From DATBIO01 sp036556965 (GTDB taxonomy: Bacteria > Acidobacteriota > Vicinamibacteria > Fen-336), in the NCBI GenBank assembly GCA_036556965.1, contig DATBIO010000068.1, positions 1 to 40,747 of the forward strand: a stretch of DNA of 40,747 nucleotides, written 5' to 3'. Shown one piece after another: positions 1 to 10,036 of the stretch (position 1 is its first letter; each line of letters begins with the position of its first letter). The position numbers and the translations under genes are program-made. The notes beneath the pieces were generated by a model, which was given only the letters and a program-made list of their open reading frames with translations, was not told where the DNA came from and did no database searches.

Positions 1-1
1 G

Positions 2-613
2 CTCGAGCTCGACACCTACGAGAGAGAAGTGGAGCGTTACGGCGGGCCGGAAGGAATGGCGCTGGCCGAGGACTTCTTCCAGTGCGACAGCGACGCGGTG
101 CTCGCCGTCCTCCCGCTCGCCTGCCGGGACGAAGGGGTGGAGGATCGCTGGCGCATCACCCTCCTCGGCCTCGACATGCTGCTGGCGGACTTCGGCTTCG
201 ACACCGCGCGCAAGATGACCTTGATCGAGGACGCGCTCGTCTCCCTGCTGGAGGGCGCCAACGGCCTTTCGCGACCGCTCAAGCACAAGCTGGGAGAGCG
301 ATTCCGCGAGCTCCGACCGAGCCTGGACGGCCTCTTCGACGCGACCCGCGACAAGTCGCCCACGCGGGAAGGCGCCCTGCGCATGCTGCGGCGCCGCTCC
401 CGGGAAAGCACGCCGATCATCCAGGGTCTCCGTTCGGCGCGCACGACGGGCCGCCTCCGGTCCAGCGTGGAGGCCATCGCGCTGGACTACCTGCACCTCT
501 TCGCCAACAGGATGCTGCGTTCGGCCCAGAAGTCCCAGGAGCTCGTCCTCTACGACTTCCTGAGGCGCAGCTACGAGTCCGCGGCCGCCCGGCAGCCGGG
601 CGGCGCCTCCTGA
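2..613 (+). CDS. Lantibiotic dehydratase-like protein, C-terminal (SpaB_C/thiopeptide-type) domain, 5' truncated by window edge
   Basis: The reading frame is open from the first bases of the window and ends at a TGA, so this is the last ~203 residues of a longer gene. The segment YEREVERYGGPEGMALAEDF, followed by FQCDSDAVLAVL, is the hallmark of the thiopeptide-type bacteriocin biosynthesis (SpaB C-terminal) domain. In LanB dehydratases this domain carries out glutamate elimination. The rest is helical and ends in a typical NRMLRSAQKSQELVLYDFL segment. A GTG at base 29 lies inside the conserved motif and is not the start. The partner dehydratase domain, precursor peptide and cyclase would lie to the left, outside the window; nothing to the right belongs to a RiPP cluster. 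Family call firm; full function not visible. Confidence 0.85.
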   Translation, partial: LELDTYEREVERYGGPEGMALAEDFFQCDSDAVLAVLPLACRDEGVEDRWRITLLGLDMLLADFGFDTARKMTLIEDALVSLLEGANGLSRPLKHKLGERFRELRPSLDGLFDATRDKSPTREGALRMLRRRSRESTPIIQGLRSARTTGRLRSSVEAIALDYLHLFANRMLRSAQKSQELVLYDFLRRSYESAAARQPGGAS

Positions 614-630
614 GGTCGGCGGCGCCAGCC

Positions 631-636
631 TACACT
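631..636 (+). promoter_or_regulatory. -10-like element TACACT for the OsmC gene
   Basis: TACACT ends six bases before the ATG at 643, and there is no Shine-Dalgarno sequence between them. A transcript started at the usual distance from this hexamer would begin at or next to the ATG, so the OsmC mRNA may be leaderless. No clear -35 hexamer is visible. This is inference from spacing only. Confidence 0.4.
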
Positions 637-642
637 CGGGGC

Positions 643-1077
643 ATGGAAACCACGGAACCTGGCCTCGTCGTCGTCACCGGCAGCGCCGCCGGCTTCGCCC
701 AGGAGATCCAGGCCGGCCCGCACCGCCTCGCCGCGGACGAGCCTGCGGGCGTGGGCACGGACACGGGCCCCACGCCCTACGGCCTCCTCCTGGCCGCCCT
801 CGGCGCCTGCACCTCCATGACCGTCTCCATGTACGCGCGCCGAAAGCAGTGGCCGTTGCGGGCGGTGACCGTCCGCCTCCGCCACGCGCGCATCCACGCG
901 CAGGACTGCGCCGACTGCGAGACGAAGCAGGGACTCCTCGACCACGTCGACCGGGAGCTGGTGCTGGAGGGCGAGCTGTCGGAGGAGCAGCGGGCACGCC
1001 TGCTGGAGATCGCCAACAAGTGCCCGGTGCACCGCACGCTGACCTCCGAGGTCCGGATCGAGACGCGGCTGGCCTGA
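643..1077 (+). CDS. OsmC family protein
   Basis: This 144-residue protein has the OsmC/Ohr fold pattern. One cysteine lies in GACTSMTVSMYA (about residue 60) and a second in NKCPVHRTL near residue 127, matching the two reactive cysteines of thiol-dependent organic hydroperoxide reductases. The N-terminal segment before TGPTPYGLLLAALGACTS is also typical. Many relatives in this branch are of unknown substrate, so peroxide reduction is likely rather than shown. The ATG at 643 gives the usual family length and follows a -10-like TACACT with no ribosome binding site. The gene stands alone between the truncated dehydratase and the convergent MATE gene, whose stop lies ten bases away. Confidence 0.88.
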   Translation: METTEPGLVVVTGSAAGFAQEIQAGPHRLAADEPAGVGTDTGPTPYGLLLAALGACTSMTVSMYARRKQWPLRAVTVRLRHARIHAQDCADCETKQGLLDHVDRELVLEGELSEEQRARLLEIANKCPVHRTLTSEVRIETRLA

Positions 1078-1092
1078 GGCGCGGCCTCAGGC
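1072..1092. terminator. Inverted repeat spanning both stop codons of convergent genes
   Basis: GCCTGAGGC at 1072-1080 pairs with GCCTCAGGC at 1084-1092, a 9-bp perfect stem with a 3-base loop. The OsmC stop (1075-1077) lies in the left arm and the MATE stop (1087-1089, minus strand) in the right arm. There is no T-tract on either side. It could end transcription in both directions or protect both 3' ends. Confidence 0.5.
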
Positions 1093-2505
1093 GGACTCCG
1101 GCAGCGCCGCGAGGTCGGGCGGGGCCGGCTCGATGACGCGCATCTTCTTCCAGCGCCCGCCGCGGAAGCGGGCCAGCATCAGGCACCCGATGCAGAAGAC
1201 GTAGGCGCTGGCCGCGGTCCAGGCGGCGTAGATGCCTCCGTCGCCGCGCACGCAGAGCAGCCAGGACGGCACCACCATGACGCCCCAGGACAGGGTGAGG
1301 GTGGCCGCGAGCGGGAAGGCCGTGTCGCCCGCGCCCTTGAGGCCCGCGGCGAAGATGACGTTCATCATGTCGAAGAGCGAGTAGACGGCCACGAAGCGCA
1401 GGAGGACCACGGCGGTGGCGGCCACGGGCGCGAAGGCCTCCGCGTCGGCGCCCGCCGCGTAGGGGGCGAGGAGCAGCCGCGGCGCCAGCACGTAGAGCAG
1501 GCCGCAGGCCGTCATGAAGGCCAGGCTCAGGGCGAAGGCCGACCACACCACGCGCTCCGCGGCCTGCGGGTGGTCGGCGCCCAGGTGGCGGCCCACCAGC
1601 GACGACACGGCCAGGCCCAGGCCGAGCATGGGCATGAACACGATCATGTTCAGGTTGAAGGCGATGCCGCTGGCCGCCAGCTCGGCCGTGCCGATGCGCC
1701 CCACCACGATCATGAACACGGCGAAGGCCGCGACCTCCATGGAGTACTGGAGGCCCGCGGGGAGCCCGTAGCGCAGGAGCCGCCGGAAGAGCGGGGCCTC
1801 GAAGCGCCACGCGGCCAGGGTGGCGAAGCGCTCGCGGTGCTCCCGGCGCAGGACGATGGCGAGGTAGAGGGCCGCCCCGAAGCCCTGCGCCAGCACGCTG
1901 GACCACGCCGCGCCCGACACTCCCCAGCGCGGGAAGCCGAAGTGGCCGAAGATCCAGGCCCAGTTCAGGAAGGCGTCCAGCGCGCCCGCGGCCAGGTTCA
2001 CGAGCAGGACGGTGACGGTGCGCCCACGGCCGGCGAAGAAGGAGGAGAGGGTGGCCATCAGGACGGGGGCCGCCGCCCCCAGCATCATGATCCGCGCGTA
2101 CTCGTGCTCGTAGGCCTGCACGAGCGGCTGGTGGCCGGCGGCGCGGAAGAGCGGGCCCAGCAGGGGGTGGAGGGAGGCGATCACGGCCCCCGCGAGCAGG
2201 GCGAAGTAAACGCCCTGCCAGACGGCCGCGCCCACGCGCCGGGGCCGGCCCGCGCCCAGGTACTGCGCGATGAAGGTGGTCGCGTACTCGCCCGTCCCCA
2301 CGCACAGGCCGACCACGGAGTACACGACGAATATGCCCGTCACCGCGCCCGCCACCGCCTCCGCGGCGTACCAGGTGAGGAACAGGCGGTCCAGGAAGAT
2401 CTGGGCCGTGAACGAGAGATGGCTCAGGATGAGGGGGGCGCCCACCTGGAGCACCTCGCGCCCGCCGCCCGGTCCGTGCCAGAAGCGTCGCGCCTCGCCG
2501 CGCAC
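1087..2505 (-). CDS. MATE family efflux transporter
   Basis: This is a multidrug and toxin extrusion transporter, an inner-membrane antiporter exporting small organic compounds with proton or sodium exchange. The protein has about twelve hydrophobic segments in two similar halves. The first is VGAPLILSHLSFTAQIFLDR, and the frame continues with the family pattern of small-residue-rich helices and basic loops such as YLGAGRPRRVG. Length (472 residues) fits the family. The frame could begin at GTG 2514, but that codon overlaps a TATAGT element, so I prefer the next GTG at 2505, seven bases after that element. The gene follows trxC closely but appears to have its own promoter. Substrate cannot be predicted. 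Confidence 0.88.
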   Translation of the reverse strand: MRGEARRFWHGPGGGREVLQVGAPLILSHLSFTAQIFLDRLFLTWYAAEAVAGAVTGIFVVYSVVGLCVGTGEYATTFIAQYLGAGRPRRVGAAVWQGVYFALLAGAVIASLHPLLGPLFRAAGHQPLVQAYEHEYARIMMLGAAAPVLMATLSSFFAGRGRTVTVLLVNLAAGALDAFLNWAWIFGHFGFPRWGVSGAAWSSVLAQGFGAALYLAIVLRREHRERFATLAAWRFEAPLFRRLLRYGLPAGLQYSMEVAAFAVFMIVVGRIGTAELAASGIAFNLNMIVFMPMLGLGLAVSSLVGRHLGADHPQAAERVVWSAFALSLAFMTACGLLYVLAPRLLLAPYAAGADAEAFAPVAATAVVLLRFVAVYSLFDMMNVIFAAGLKGAGDTAFPLAATLTLSWGVMVVPSWLLCVRGDGGIYAAWTAASAYVFCIGCLMLARFRGGRWKKMRVIEPAPPDLAALPESA

Positions 2506-2512
2506 GGCGCGC

Positions 2513-2518
2513 ACTATA
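2513..2518 (-). promoter_or_regulatory. -10 element TATAGT for the MATE gene
   Basis: On the minus strand TATAGT is followed by GCGCGCC and then GTG at 2505. The spacing would place the transcription start next to that GTG, consistent with a leaderless message, and argues against the upstream GTG at 2514, which overlaps the hexamer. Confidence 0.45.
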
Positions 2519-2541
2519 CGGCGGGGGACGGGGGCCCGGGC

Positions 2542-2988
2542 TCAGGCCGCGGACTGCAGCCAGGACGTCAGCTGCGCGTGGCCGACGAGGCCCGCCTGCT
2601 GGCGCACGACCTGCCCGTCCTTCAGGACCACGAAGTTGGGGATGCCGCGCACCGAGAAGCGCTCGGCCAGCTCGGGGTGGGCCTCGGTGTCCACCTTCAG
2701 GACCACGGCGCGCCCGGCCATGGCCTGCGCCGCCTTCTTCACCTCGGGCGCGGCCATGCGGCAGGGCCCGCACCAGGCCGCCCAGAAGTCCACCAGCACC
2801 GGCACCGTGGCCCCGCGCACCACGGCCTCGAAGAGGGCCGGGTCCGCCTCGAGGGGCTCCCCCACCGGCGGCAGCTCCGCCCTGCAGGCGCCGCAGCGGC
2901 CGCTGTCGGCGAGGTGGGCGGCGGGCGTGCGGTTGGTGCGGCCGCAGGACGGACAGGGCCGGAGCAGGGTCCCGTCGCCGGTCTTCAT
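2542..2988 (-). CDS. trxC: Thioredoxin 2 (zinc-binding thioredoxin)
   Basis: A cytoplasmic thiol-disulfide oxidoreductase of 148 residues. The redox site is WCGPC near residue 93 in FWAAWCGPCRMAAPE, with the cis-proline region RGIPNFVVLKDG downstream. The N-terminal ~40 residues carry two CxxC pairs, CPSC and CGAC, the zinc ribbon that separates TrxC from TrxA. The ATG overlaps the stop of the upstream phosphoesterase gene as ATGA, so translation is probably coupled. It is the last gene of a four-gene run encoding envelope proteins. A link between the reductase and these exported proteins is only suggested by position. Confidence 0.93.
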   Translation of the reverse strand: MKTGDGTLLRPCPSCGRTNRTPAAHLADSGRCGACRAELPPVGEPLEADPALFEAVVRGATVPVLVDFWAAWCGPCRMAAPEVKKAAQAMAGRAVVLKVDTEAHPELAERFSVRGIPNFVVLKDGQVVRQQAGLVGHAQLTSWLQSAA

Positions 2989-3905
2989 GCCGCCGCCTTC
3001 TCCTCCACGCGCTTGGGACGCGTGATGATGCCCGAATCCACCACCTTCTGCAGCCGGCTCACGGCCTGGAAGAACAGCTCCTCGCCCGCGATCTCCACCA
3101 GCATGTAGTGGTAGTCGGTGTCGAAGCCGCTGGCGGTGATGGTGGAGCGGGCGATGTCGTTGCGCCGGAGCTTGGCCGCCCCTCCCGAGGTGAAGTAGTA
3201 GACGCCCTTCTGCGGCTTGATCCGCTCGTAGAAGTGCTCGTGCCCGGAGAAGACGACGTTGAGCCCGTGCTTCACGAAGAGCGGCTCCAGCACCGCCCGC
3301 AGCTCCTCGTGGGGGCCGTGACGCCGGCCCGAGGAGTAGAGCGGGTGGTGGAAGAAGGCGATCTTCCAGTCCGAGCCCGAGGCCTCCAGCTCCTTGCCGA
3401 ACCAGGCGAGCTGCTCCGGGCTCATGTAGTTGCTGTCCAGGGCGAAGAAGCGCACGCCGTCCTGGGGCTTGAAGGAGTAGTAGCGCTCGCCGTTCATGTT
3501 GAAGTGGCGGTAGAAGCGCTGGTTGGGGCTGTCGTGGTTGCCGAGGGCGGCGTAGAACTTCACCCCCGCGTCCAGCAGCGGCTGGTAGGGCTCCTGGAAG
3601 GCGCGGTTGTACTCGCCGGGCCGGTCCGGCCCGTAGAGGTTGTCCCCCAGCATGATGACGAAGGTGTAGGGGAAGCGGGCGCGCGCCTCGACGAGGGCCC
3701 GCGCCACCGCGCGCTGGTTGCTGTCGCCGGTCCCGCTGTCCCCGATCACGGCGAAGCGCAGGGATCCCTCGCGCAGGGGCAGCGAGACCTCCCGGACGGG
3801 CACCGTCTCCACGGGGCGGACGGTGGCGGGGTCCTGGGGACCCCTGCTGCCGGCGCAGGCCCCGCAGGCCGCGGCGAGAACGAGGACTGGGGCGCGCGTG
3901 TTCAT
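2985..3905 (-). CDS. Exported metallophosphoesterase (purple acid phosphatase-like), probable lipoprotein
   Basis: A 306-residue calcineurin-like phosphoesterase. Metal-ligand motifs appear in order: GDSGTGD, GDNLYG, GNHD, FHHPLYSSG and SGHEHFYERI, as in type-5 acid phosphatases. The N-terminus is a signal peptide with a possible lipobox (LAAAC or ACGAC), suggesting membrane anchoring outside the cytoplasm. The frame stays open far upstream, but the ATG at 3905 gives the signal peptide directly and overlaps the stop of the preceding gene as ATGA. It in turn overlaps trxC, so the three genes are translationally coupled. The substrate (a phosphomonoester or phosphodiester) is unknown. Confidence 0.88.
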   Translation of the reverse strand: MNTRAPVLVLAAACGACAGSRGPQDPATVRPVETVPVREVSLPLREGSLRFAVIGDSGTGDSNQRAVARALVEARARFPYTFVIMLGDNLYGPDRPGEYNRAFQEPYQPLLDAGVKFYAALGNHDSPNQRFYRHFNMNGERYYSFKPQDGVRFFALDSNYMSPEQLAWFGKELEASGSDWKIAFFHHPLYSSGRRHGPHEELRAVLEPLFVKHGLNVVFSGHEHFYERIKPQKGVYYFTSGGAAKLRRNDIARSTITASGFDTDYHYMLVEIAGEELFFQAVSRLQKVVDSGIITRPKRVEEKAAA

Positions 3906-4525
3906 GGGACGGCCTCCGTCATGTAGTCCACGATCAGCTCGGCCACGGCGTCGCACAGCACCAGGTTCCGTCCCACGAAGCGGTAGCCGAGCACGTCGTC
4001 GGGGACGGGGGGCAGGCGCTGCAGCACCTGCGGCGGGGTGGTGGAGAGGGAAGCGGCCGCGTTGTAGGGGCCGTTGACGCGCAGGGTCACCGGGGCCGCG
4101 GGCGTCTCCGCCTGCGGGTTCTCCTCCTTCACCGCCTCCCGCGCGGGGGGCTGCCGTTTGAACTCGCGGTGCAGGATCCCGCGCAGGGCGGGCTGCAGCT
4201 GCGGGGTGAACAGCTCGCCCTGCCTGGCCTGCGCGCGCAGCGCGGCGATGCGCTCGGCCAGCGCCTTCTGGTGGGCGGCGATGGCGTTGGGCGAGGTGTC
4301 GTCCTCGAGCGTGGGCAGCCCCTTCTTGGCCTCCCGGTGGAGCTCCACGTACTGGGCCACGCGCTGGCCGAACTCGGCGAAGAGGCGGGCATCGCGGGCG
4401 GCGTCGGGCGCGGCCACGGGGGCCGGCTTCGGCTTGGCCTTGGCGGCGCTGCGCCGGGCCTGGCCCGCTACGGAGGCGGGCGCGGCCAGGGCCAGGAGCA
4501 CGAGAAAGGCGGAGAGTCTCTGCAT
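3902..4525 (-). CDS. Exported protein of unknown function
   Basis: I do not recognise this 207-residue protein. It begins with a clear signal peptide (MQRLSAFLVLLALAAPASVA, cleavage near AGQA), followed by a Lys/Ala/Pro-rich linker. A helical middle part (about residues 45-115) is rich in charged residues, and the C-terminal region contains LPPVPDDVLGYRFVGRNLVL and ends in AELIVDYMTEAVP. The start is three bases after the stop of the large peptidase gene and the end overlaps the phosphoesterase start, so it belongs to that operon. A periplasmic partner of the neighbouring barrel protein or phosphatase is possible, but this is only context. Confidence 0.7.
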   Translation of the reverse strand: MQRLSAFLVLLALAAPASVAGQARRSAAKAKPKPAPVAAPDAARDARLFAEFGQRVAQYVELHREAKKGLPTLEDDTSPNAIAAHQKALAERIAALRAQARQGELFTPQLQPALRGILHREFKRQPPAREAVKEENPQAETPAAPVTLRVNGPYNAAASLSTTPPQVLQRLPPVPDDVLGYRFVGRNLVLCDAVAELIVDYMTEAVP

Positions 4526-4528
4526 GGG

Positions 4529-7500
4529 TCAGAACCCCGGAGCCAGGCTGAATTGCCAGATCCATCCCTTGCCCGGCCGGTCCAGCGGCCGCGCGAAGTC
4601 CATCTCCACGACAGCGAAACCGAAGAGGTTGGCGCGCGCGCCGAAGCCGAAGCTCCGCACGGGGGCGCGCTCGCCGCCCAGGAAGCGGGCCTCGTTCTCC
4701 CGGGTCCAGGCCACCCCCGCGTCGGCGAAGGCCAGCATCTCCAGGGGGACCGGCCCGTAGAGGTTCTTCGCCCCGAAGAGGGCGAAGAGCGGGAAGCGCA
4801 GCTCCAGGTTCGCGACGAGCACGCGGCTGCCCAGGAGCTGGTCGAAGACCGGACACGCGCCCTCGGGGTCGACCGGGCACTCGTCGGCGTCGAAGGTGTC
4901 CACGTCGTAGCCGCGCACCAGCGTCGGGTAGCCGATGAAGAGGGGCTGGAGGCGGTCCGTCTCCCCGTCCCTCCCGTAACGGCCGTAGTGCATCAGGCGC
5001 CCGGCCAGGGTGAAGGGGCGCACCGGCATCACGTACTGGCGGAAGTCGGCCAGCACGCCCGTGAAGTTCAGGTCGCCGAGGTTGGGCGAGGCCTCCAGCC
5101 GGTAGCGCCGGCCCAGGATGGGGCTGGTCGCCCCGAACACGGAGGTGTCGTGCACGAGGGCCGCCCCCATCTCCACGAGCTTCAGCGCGTCGTCGGACTC
5201 GAGCTCCTGCTCCCGCTCCCCCAGGAACTGCCCCGTCGTCGGCTCGAAGGCCCGCTGCCGGAGCTCGCGGCCGAAGGTGATCAGGCGGCCCGCCGCGGAG
5301 ACCTCGGCGCGCGTCACGCGGCTGAAGGGGTAGGCGGCGTATCCCGCCGCCGCGCGATGGACCTCGCGGAAGATGTCCGCCTCCTCGATGATCACCGCCT
5401 GCTCGTCGATCTCGGTGAGGAAGGTGGAGAAGCGCCCCGTGGTGTAGGGGACCTGCTGGAGGAGTCCCCCCCAGCTCCAGCGCGACTTGCGGTTCTCGTA
5501 CTGCGCGACGAAGCCGAGGTCCTGGATGTCGCCCTGGGCCTGGACCAGCACGCCGAGGTTGTGGTTTCCCAGCATGTCGCTGAACAGGAACGACACGCCG
5601 CCCCCCACGTAGGTCCCGTAGGAGTCCGCGCCCACGGTCACGCCGGTCTGCCCCATGTAGTCGAGCTGCAGCCGGGCCCGGTAGTCGTCGCTGGGGAAGG
5701 TGAGGGCCTTGGGCAGGCCGAACCCGGCGTCCGCCACCAGGGCCGGCACCTCCGGCCGCGCGCGCTCCACCGGGGGCAGGGTGGACGCGCGCCGGCCCGC
5801 CGCCCCCGGCTCCTTCCCCGCCAGCACCGCGCCGTCCTCCGCCAGGTAGATGGCGTGGCGGCCGTCCTCGTAGACGCTGAAGGCCAGCTTCCCGCCGCCC
5901 GCGCTGAGGGCGGGGCTGGCCGCGGTGATGCCGCTGACCCCGGTCACGAGGTCGGTCACCTGGCGGATCTGGCCGGTGGCCAGCTCGAGACGGTGGACGT
6001 TGGTGATGCCGCCGTGGTCCGAGAGGAAGAAGAGCGCGCCGCCGTCGTCCGACCATTGCGGGTCGATGTTCTTGGCGTCGGCGAAGCCGGGAAGCTCCCG
6101 CGGCGGGCCCTCCCCCTCCAGGTCGAGGACGGCCAGGCGGTAGGCGCCGAAGTCCAGCTTGGCAAGGGAGCTGGTGAAACGGTCGGTGGCGAAGGCCAGG
6201 CGGCGCCCGTCCGGGGAGAAGGCCGGCTGCAGCTCGGCGAAGTGGTCCTCCGTCAGCCGGCGGAGCGACCCGCGGGCGAGGTCGTAGACGAACAGGTCGA
6301 GGACGCCCCCCACGTTGGCGGAGAAGGCCACCTGCCGGCCGTCGGGCGAGAAGGTGGGGTCGAAGATCTCGCCCAGGTCGCGCAGCGCGACCTCGCGCTC
6401 GGTGCGCCCGCGGTCCACGTCGAGCACGGTGAGCACGGGCTGGCCCTTGCGCAGGGCGGCGAAGACGAAGCGGCGCGAGGCGCGGTCCCACCCGCCCGAG
6501 GAGCGGATGAACTGGAGGCTGTCGAAGTGGGGGTCGGCCGCGCGCTTGACGATGCGGCGGTGCACGCGCCCGGTGGCCGTGTCGGCCACGAACATCTCGA
6601 TGGCGAAGAGGTTCTTCTCGGAGAGGAAGGCCACGCGGCGCCCGTCGGGGCTGAGGGCGGGGCCGATGTTCACCTCCCCCGCGTTCTCGTCCGTGAGGAG
6701 CGGCCGCGCGAAGCGCGCCGCCTCCTCCTTGCCTTCGAGGAAGGGGCCGTAGGCCGCCCGGATGGACTGGTGCCAGCCCTCCGTGAGCACCTTCTCGTCC
6801 ACTCCCAGCGCCTCCTCCAGCGCCTCCACCGCGTCCGGCGTGCGCATGGACGCGCGGAGCACCCGCCCCACCGTCTCGTCCCCGTACCGGCCCGCGATGT
6901 ACGACCACAGCGCCTGCCCGTAGCGGTAGGGGAAGAAGCGCGGGTCGTCGAGGTCCTTGACCGCGGGGAGCTTGCCGTGGTGGGCGGCGTCGCGCAGCCA
7001 CATGGCCGTGTGCGGATCCACCGGCCCCACGGACAGGTACTCGGCCATCCCCTCCACGAACCAGAGGGGCAGGCGGATGGCGTAGGGCAGTCCGCCCCGG
7101 CCCGCCGTGATGTCGAACTGGAAGGCGTGCACGAGCTCGTGGCCGAGCACGTGGTCGGTCTCGCCCAGGGGACCGGCGAACGGCATGACGATGCGCCGCT
7201 TCAGCACCTCCGTGGCGCCGCCCGTCCCCTCGCCCACCGTCCCCATGAGGGCGTTGGTCTGCTCGAAGTGGGCGTGGTTGGCGTAGAGGACCACGGGCTG
7301 CCGGCGGGTGAAGCTGTGGTTCAGGAGCCGGGAGAGCCGCGTGTACCACCGCTCGGCCATGCGCGCGGCGGCCTCGGTGGCCGCGCGCTCCTCGGGGTAG
7401 TGGTACACGTCGAAGTGCTCCGTCTTCAGGACCTCGAAGTCGAAGCTGTCGTAGCGGACCTTGTTGCGGCCGAAGTACTGGGCGGAGGCCGCGGCCGGGG

Positions 7501-7549
7501 CGAGCGCCCACACCAACGCCGCCGCCGCCGCCGCGCGCACCCTCCTCAT
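4529..7549 (-). CDS. Secreted peptidase-MA-like / TolB-type propeller / outer-membrane barrel fusion
   Basis: A 1006-residue exported protein in three parts. After a signal peptide (cleavage near residue 23, ASA-QYFG), residues ~30-230 resemble the M1-like peptidase MA domain, with the zinc motif HELVH at about 137-141. Residues ~240-600 hold repeated beta-propeller units such as SPDGRQVAFSANVGG and SPDGRRLAFATDRF, as in TolB. From ~640 the sequence alternates like a beta-barrel and ends in FSLAPGF, a C-terminal aromatic typical of outer-membrane proteins. ATG 7549 gives the signal peptide directly. It heads the operon with the exported protein, phosphoesterase and trxC. A surface protease or assembly role is plausible; the substrate is unknown. 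Confidence 0.85.
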   Translation of the reverse strand: MRRVRAAAAAALVWALAPAAASAQYFGRNKVRYDSFDFEVLKTEHFDVYHYPEERAATEAAARMAERWYTRLSRLLNHSFTRRQPVVLYANHAHFEQTNALMGTVGEGTGGATEVLKRRIVMPFAGPLGETDHVLGHELVHAFQFDITAGRGGLPYAIRLPLWFVEGMAEYLSVGPVDPHTAMWLRDAAHHGKLPAVKDLDDPRFFPYRYGQALWSYIAGRYGDETVGRVLRASMRTPDAVEALEEALGVDEKVLTEGWHQSIRAAYGPFLEGKEEAARFARPLLTDENAGEVNIGPALSPDGRRVAFLSEKNLFAIEMFVADTATGRVHRRIVKRAADPHFDSLQFIRSSGGWDRASRRFVFAALRKGQPVLTVLDVDRGRTEREVALRDLGEIFDPTFSPDGRQVAFSANVGGVLDLFVYDLARGSLRRLTEDHFAELQPAFSPDGRRLAFATDRFTSSLAKLDFGAYRLAVLDLEGEGPPRELPGFADAKNIDPQWSDDGGALFFLSDHGGITNVHRLELATGQIRQVTDLVTGVSGITAASPALSAGGGKLAFSVYEDGRHAIYLAEDGAVLAGKEPGAAGRRASTLPPVERARPEVPALVADAGFGLPKALTFPSDDYRARLQLDYMGQTGVTVGADSYGTYVGGGVSFLFSDMLGNHNLGVLVQAQGDIQDLGFVAQYENRKSRWSWGGLLQQVPYTTGRFSTFLTEIDEQAVIIEEADIFREVHRAAAGYAAYPFSRVTRAEVSAAGRLITFGRELRQRAFEPTTGQFLGEREQELESDDALKLVEMGAALVHDTSVFGATSPILGRRYRLEASPNLGDLNFTGVLADFRQYVMPVRPFTLAGRLMHYGRYGRDGETDRLQPLFIGYPTLVRGYDVDTFDADECPVDPEGACPVFDQLLGSRVLVANLELRFPLFALFGAKNLYGPVPLEMLAFADAGVAWTRENEARFLGGERAPVRSFGFGARANLFGFAVVEMDFARPLDRPGKGWIWQFSLAPGF

Positions 7550-7572
7550 GATCCCACCGTCACCTCCATGCC

Positions 7573-7601
7573 ATATTCGTGCCGCTTTCCACGCCGGTCA
7601 A
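7573..7601 (-). promoter_or_regulatory. Candidate promoter of the peptidase-phosphoesterase-trxC operon
   Basis: On the minus strand TTGACC (7596-7601) is separated by 17 bases from GAATAT (7573-7578). The latter lies 23 bases before the ATG at 7549. A GGAGG sequence lies between, 13-14 bases before the start. Confidence 0.4.
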
Positions 7602-7627
7602 CGAGCCGCCCGCCAAAGGCGCCCCCC

Positions 7628-7656
7628 TTGGCGCCGGCCGCTCCCTGGGGTAAGAG
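7628..7656 (+). promoter_or_regulatory. Candidate promoter of glpK
   Basis: TTGGCG (7628-7633) and TAAGAG (7651-7656) are separated by exactly 17 bases. The -10 hexamer ends six bases before the GTG start at 7663, so the transcript would be leaderless or nearly so. The divergent operon promoter lies about 30-50 bases away. Confidence 0.4.
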
Positions 7657-7662
7657 AGGCCC

Positions 7663-9149
<1,487 letters not shown>

Positions 9150-9153
<4 letters not shown>

Positions 9154-9998
9154 CGGGGGAGGAGGGCGAGGGCCGCGTCGAGACCCGCGACGGCCTCAGC
9201 CTCTACGCGCCCTCGGCCGCTCCGGTCGGGCCGCGCGCGGCGGTGGTGTTGGTGCACGGGCTCTTCGAGCACTGCGCGCGCTACCACCACGTCGCGCGCT
9301 ACCTGGTGGACCGCGGGCTGGCCTGCCAGCTCTTCGACCACCGCGGCCACGGGCGCAGCCCGGGACCGCGCGTGCACGTCTCGACCTTCGACGAGTTCCT
9401 GTGGGACGTGGACGCGGCGGTGGACGCGGCCCGGCGCCGGTGGCCGGCCCTGCCCCTCTTCCTCCTCGGGCACTCGCACGGCGCCCTGGTCTCCCTGCTC
9501 TGGACCCTGCGCCACGGCGAGGCCCTGGCCGGCCTCGCGCTGAGCTCCCCGTTCCTGGGCGTGCCCCCCGCGGCCCGGCCGGGCCGCCTGCTCGCCCTCG
9601 CCGCGCGCGTCCTCTCCGTGGTCCTGCCCGGCCTGCGCCTGGACAGCGGCGTGGACAGCGGCGGCGTCTCGCGCGACCCGCGCGTGGTCGCCGCCTACCG
9701 CGCGGATCCGCTGATCGGCGGCAAGCTCTCCAGCCGCTGGTACACCGAGGCCCTGGCCGCCTTTGCCGCCGCCCAGCGCGGCGCCGCCCTCCTGCGCACG
9801 CCGACGCTCCTCATGGCCGCCGGCCGGGACCGCATCGCCGACGTCGAGGCCACGCGCCGGCTCGCCGCCGCCATCCCCCCCGACCTCCTGCAGACCGTGT
9901 GGTGGGACGAGCTCTACCACGAGATCTTCAACGAGCCGGAGAAGGAGGCAGTGCTGGCCCGCCTGGGAGACTGGCTGGAGAGCCGTCTGGCTCGCTAG
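9150..9998 (+). CDS. Alpha/beta hydrolase, monoacylglycerol lipase/lysophospholipase-like
   Basis: A 282-residue serine hydrolase. The oxyanion region VLVHGLFEHCARYHHVAR matches the HGxxEHxxRY signature of monoacylglycerol lipases. The nucleophile elbow is GHSHG, the acid lies in AAGRDRIADVEATR, and the histidine in WWDELYHEIFNE. The only start that keeps the whole domain is TTG 9150, which overlaps the glpK stop as TTGA; the first in-frame GTG is already inside the core. Translation is therefore probably coupled to glpK. Release of glycerol from monoacylglycerol for the kinase is a natural inference. There is no signal peptide, so action would be cytoplasmic. Confidence 0.85.
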
Positions 9999-10036
9999 CA
10001 GCAACGGGACGCGCGGCCGCCCGCGGAAAGGCAACG

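Noticed and set aside
2542..7549. One single translation unit from the peptidase frame through the phosphoesterase
   Set aside because: A minus-strand frame stays open across most of the region (2985-7511), but only its last 306 codons have a signal peptide and domain; the rest is out of frame with the peptidase gene.
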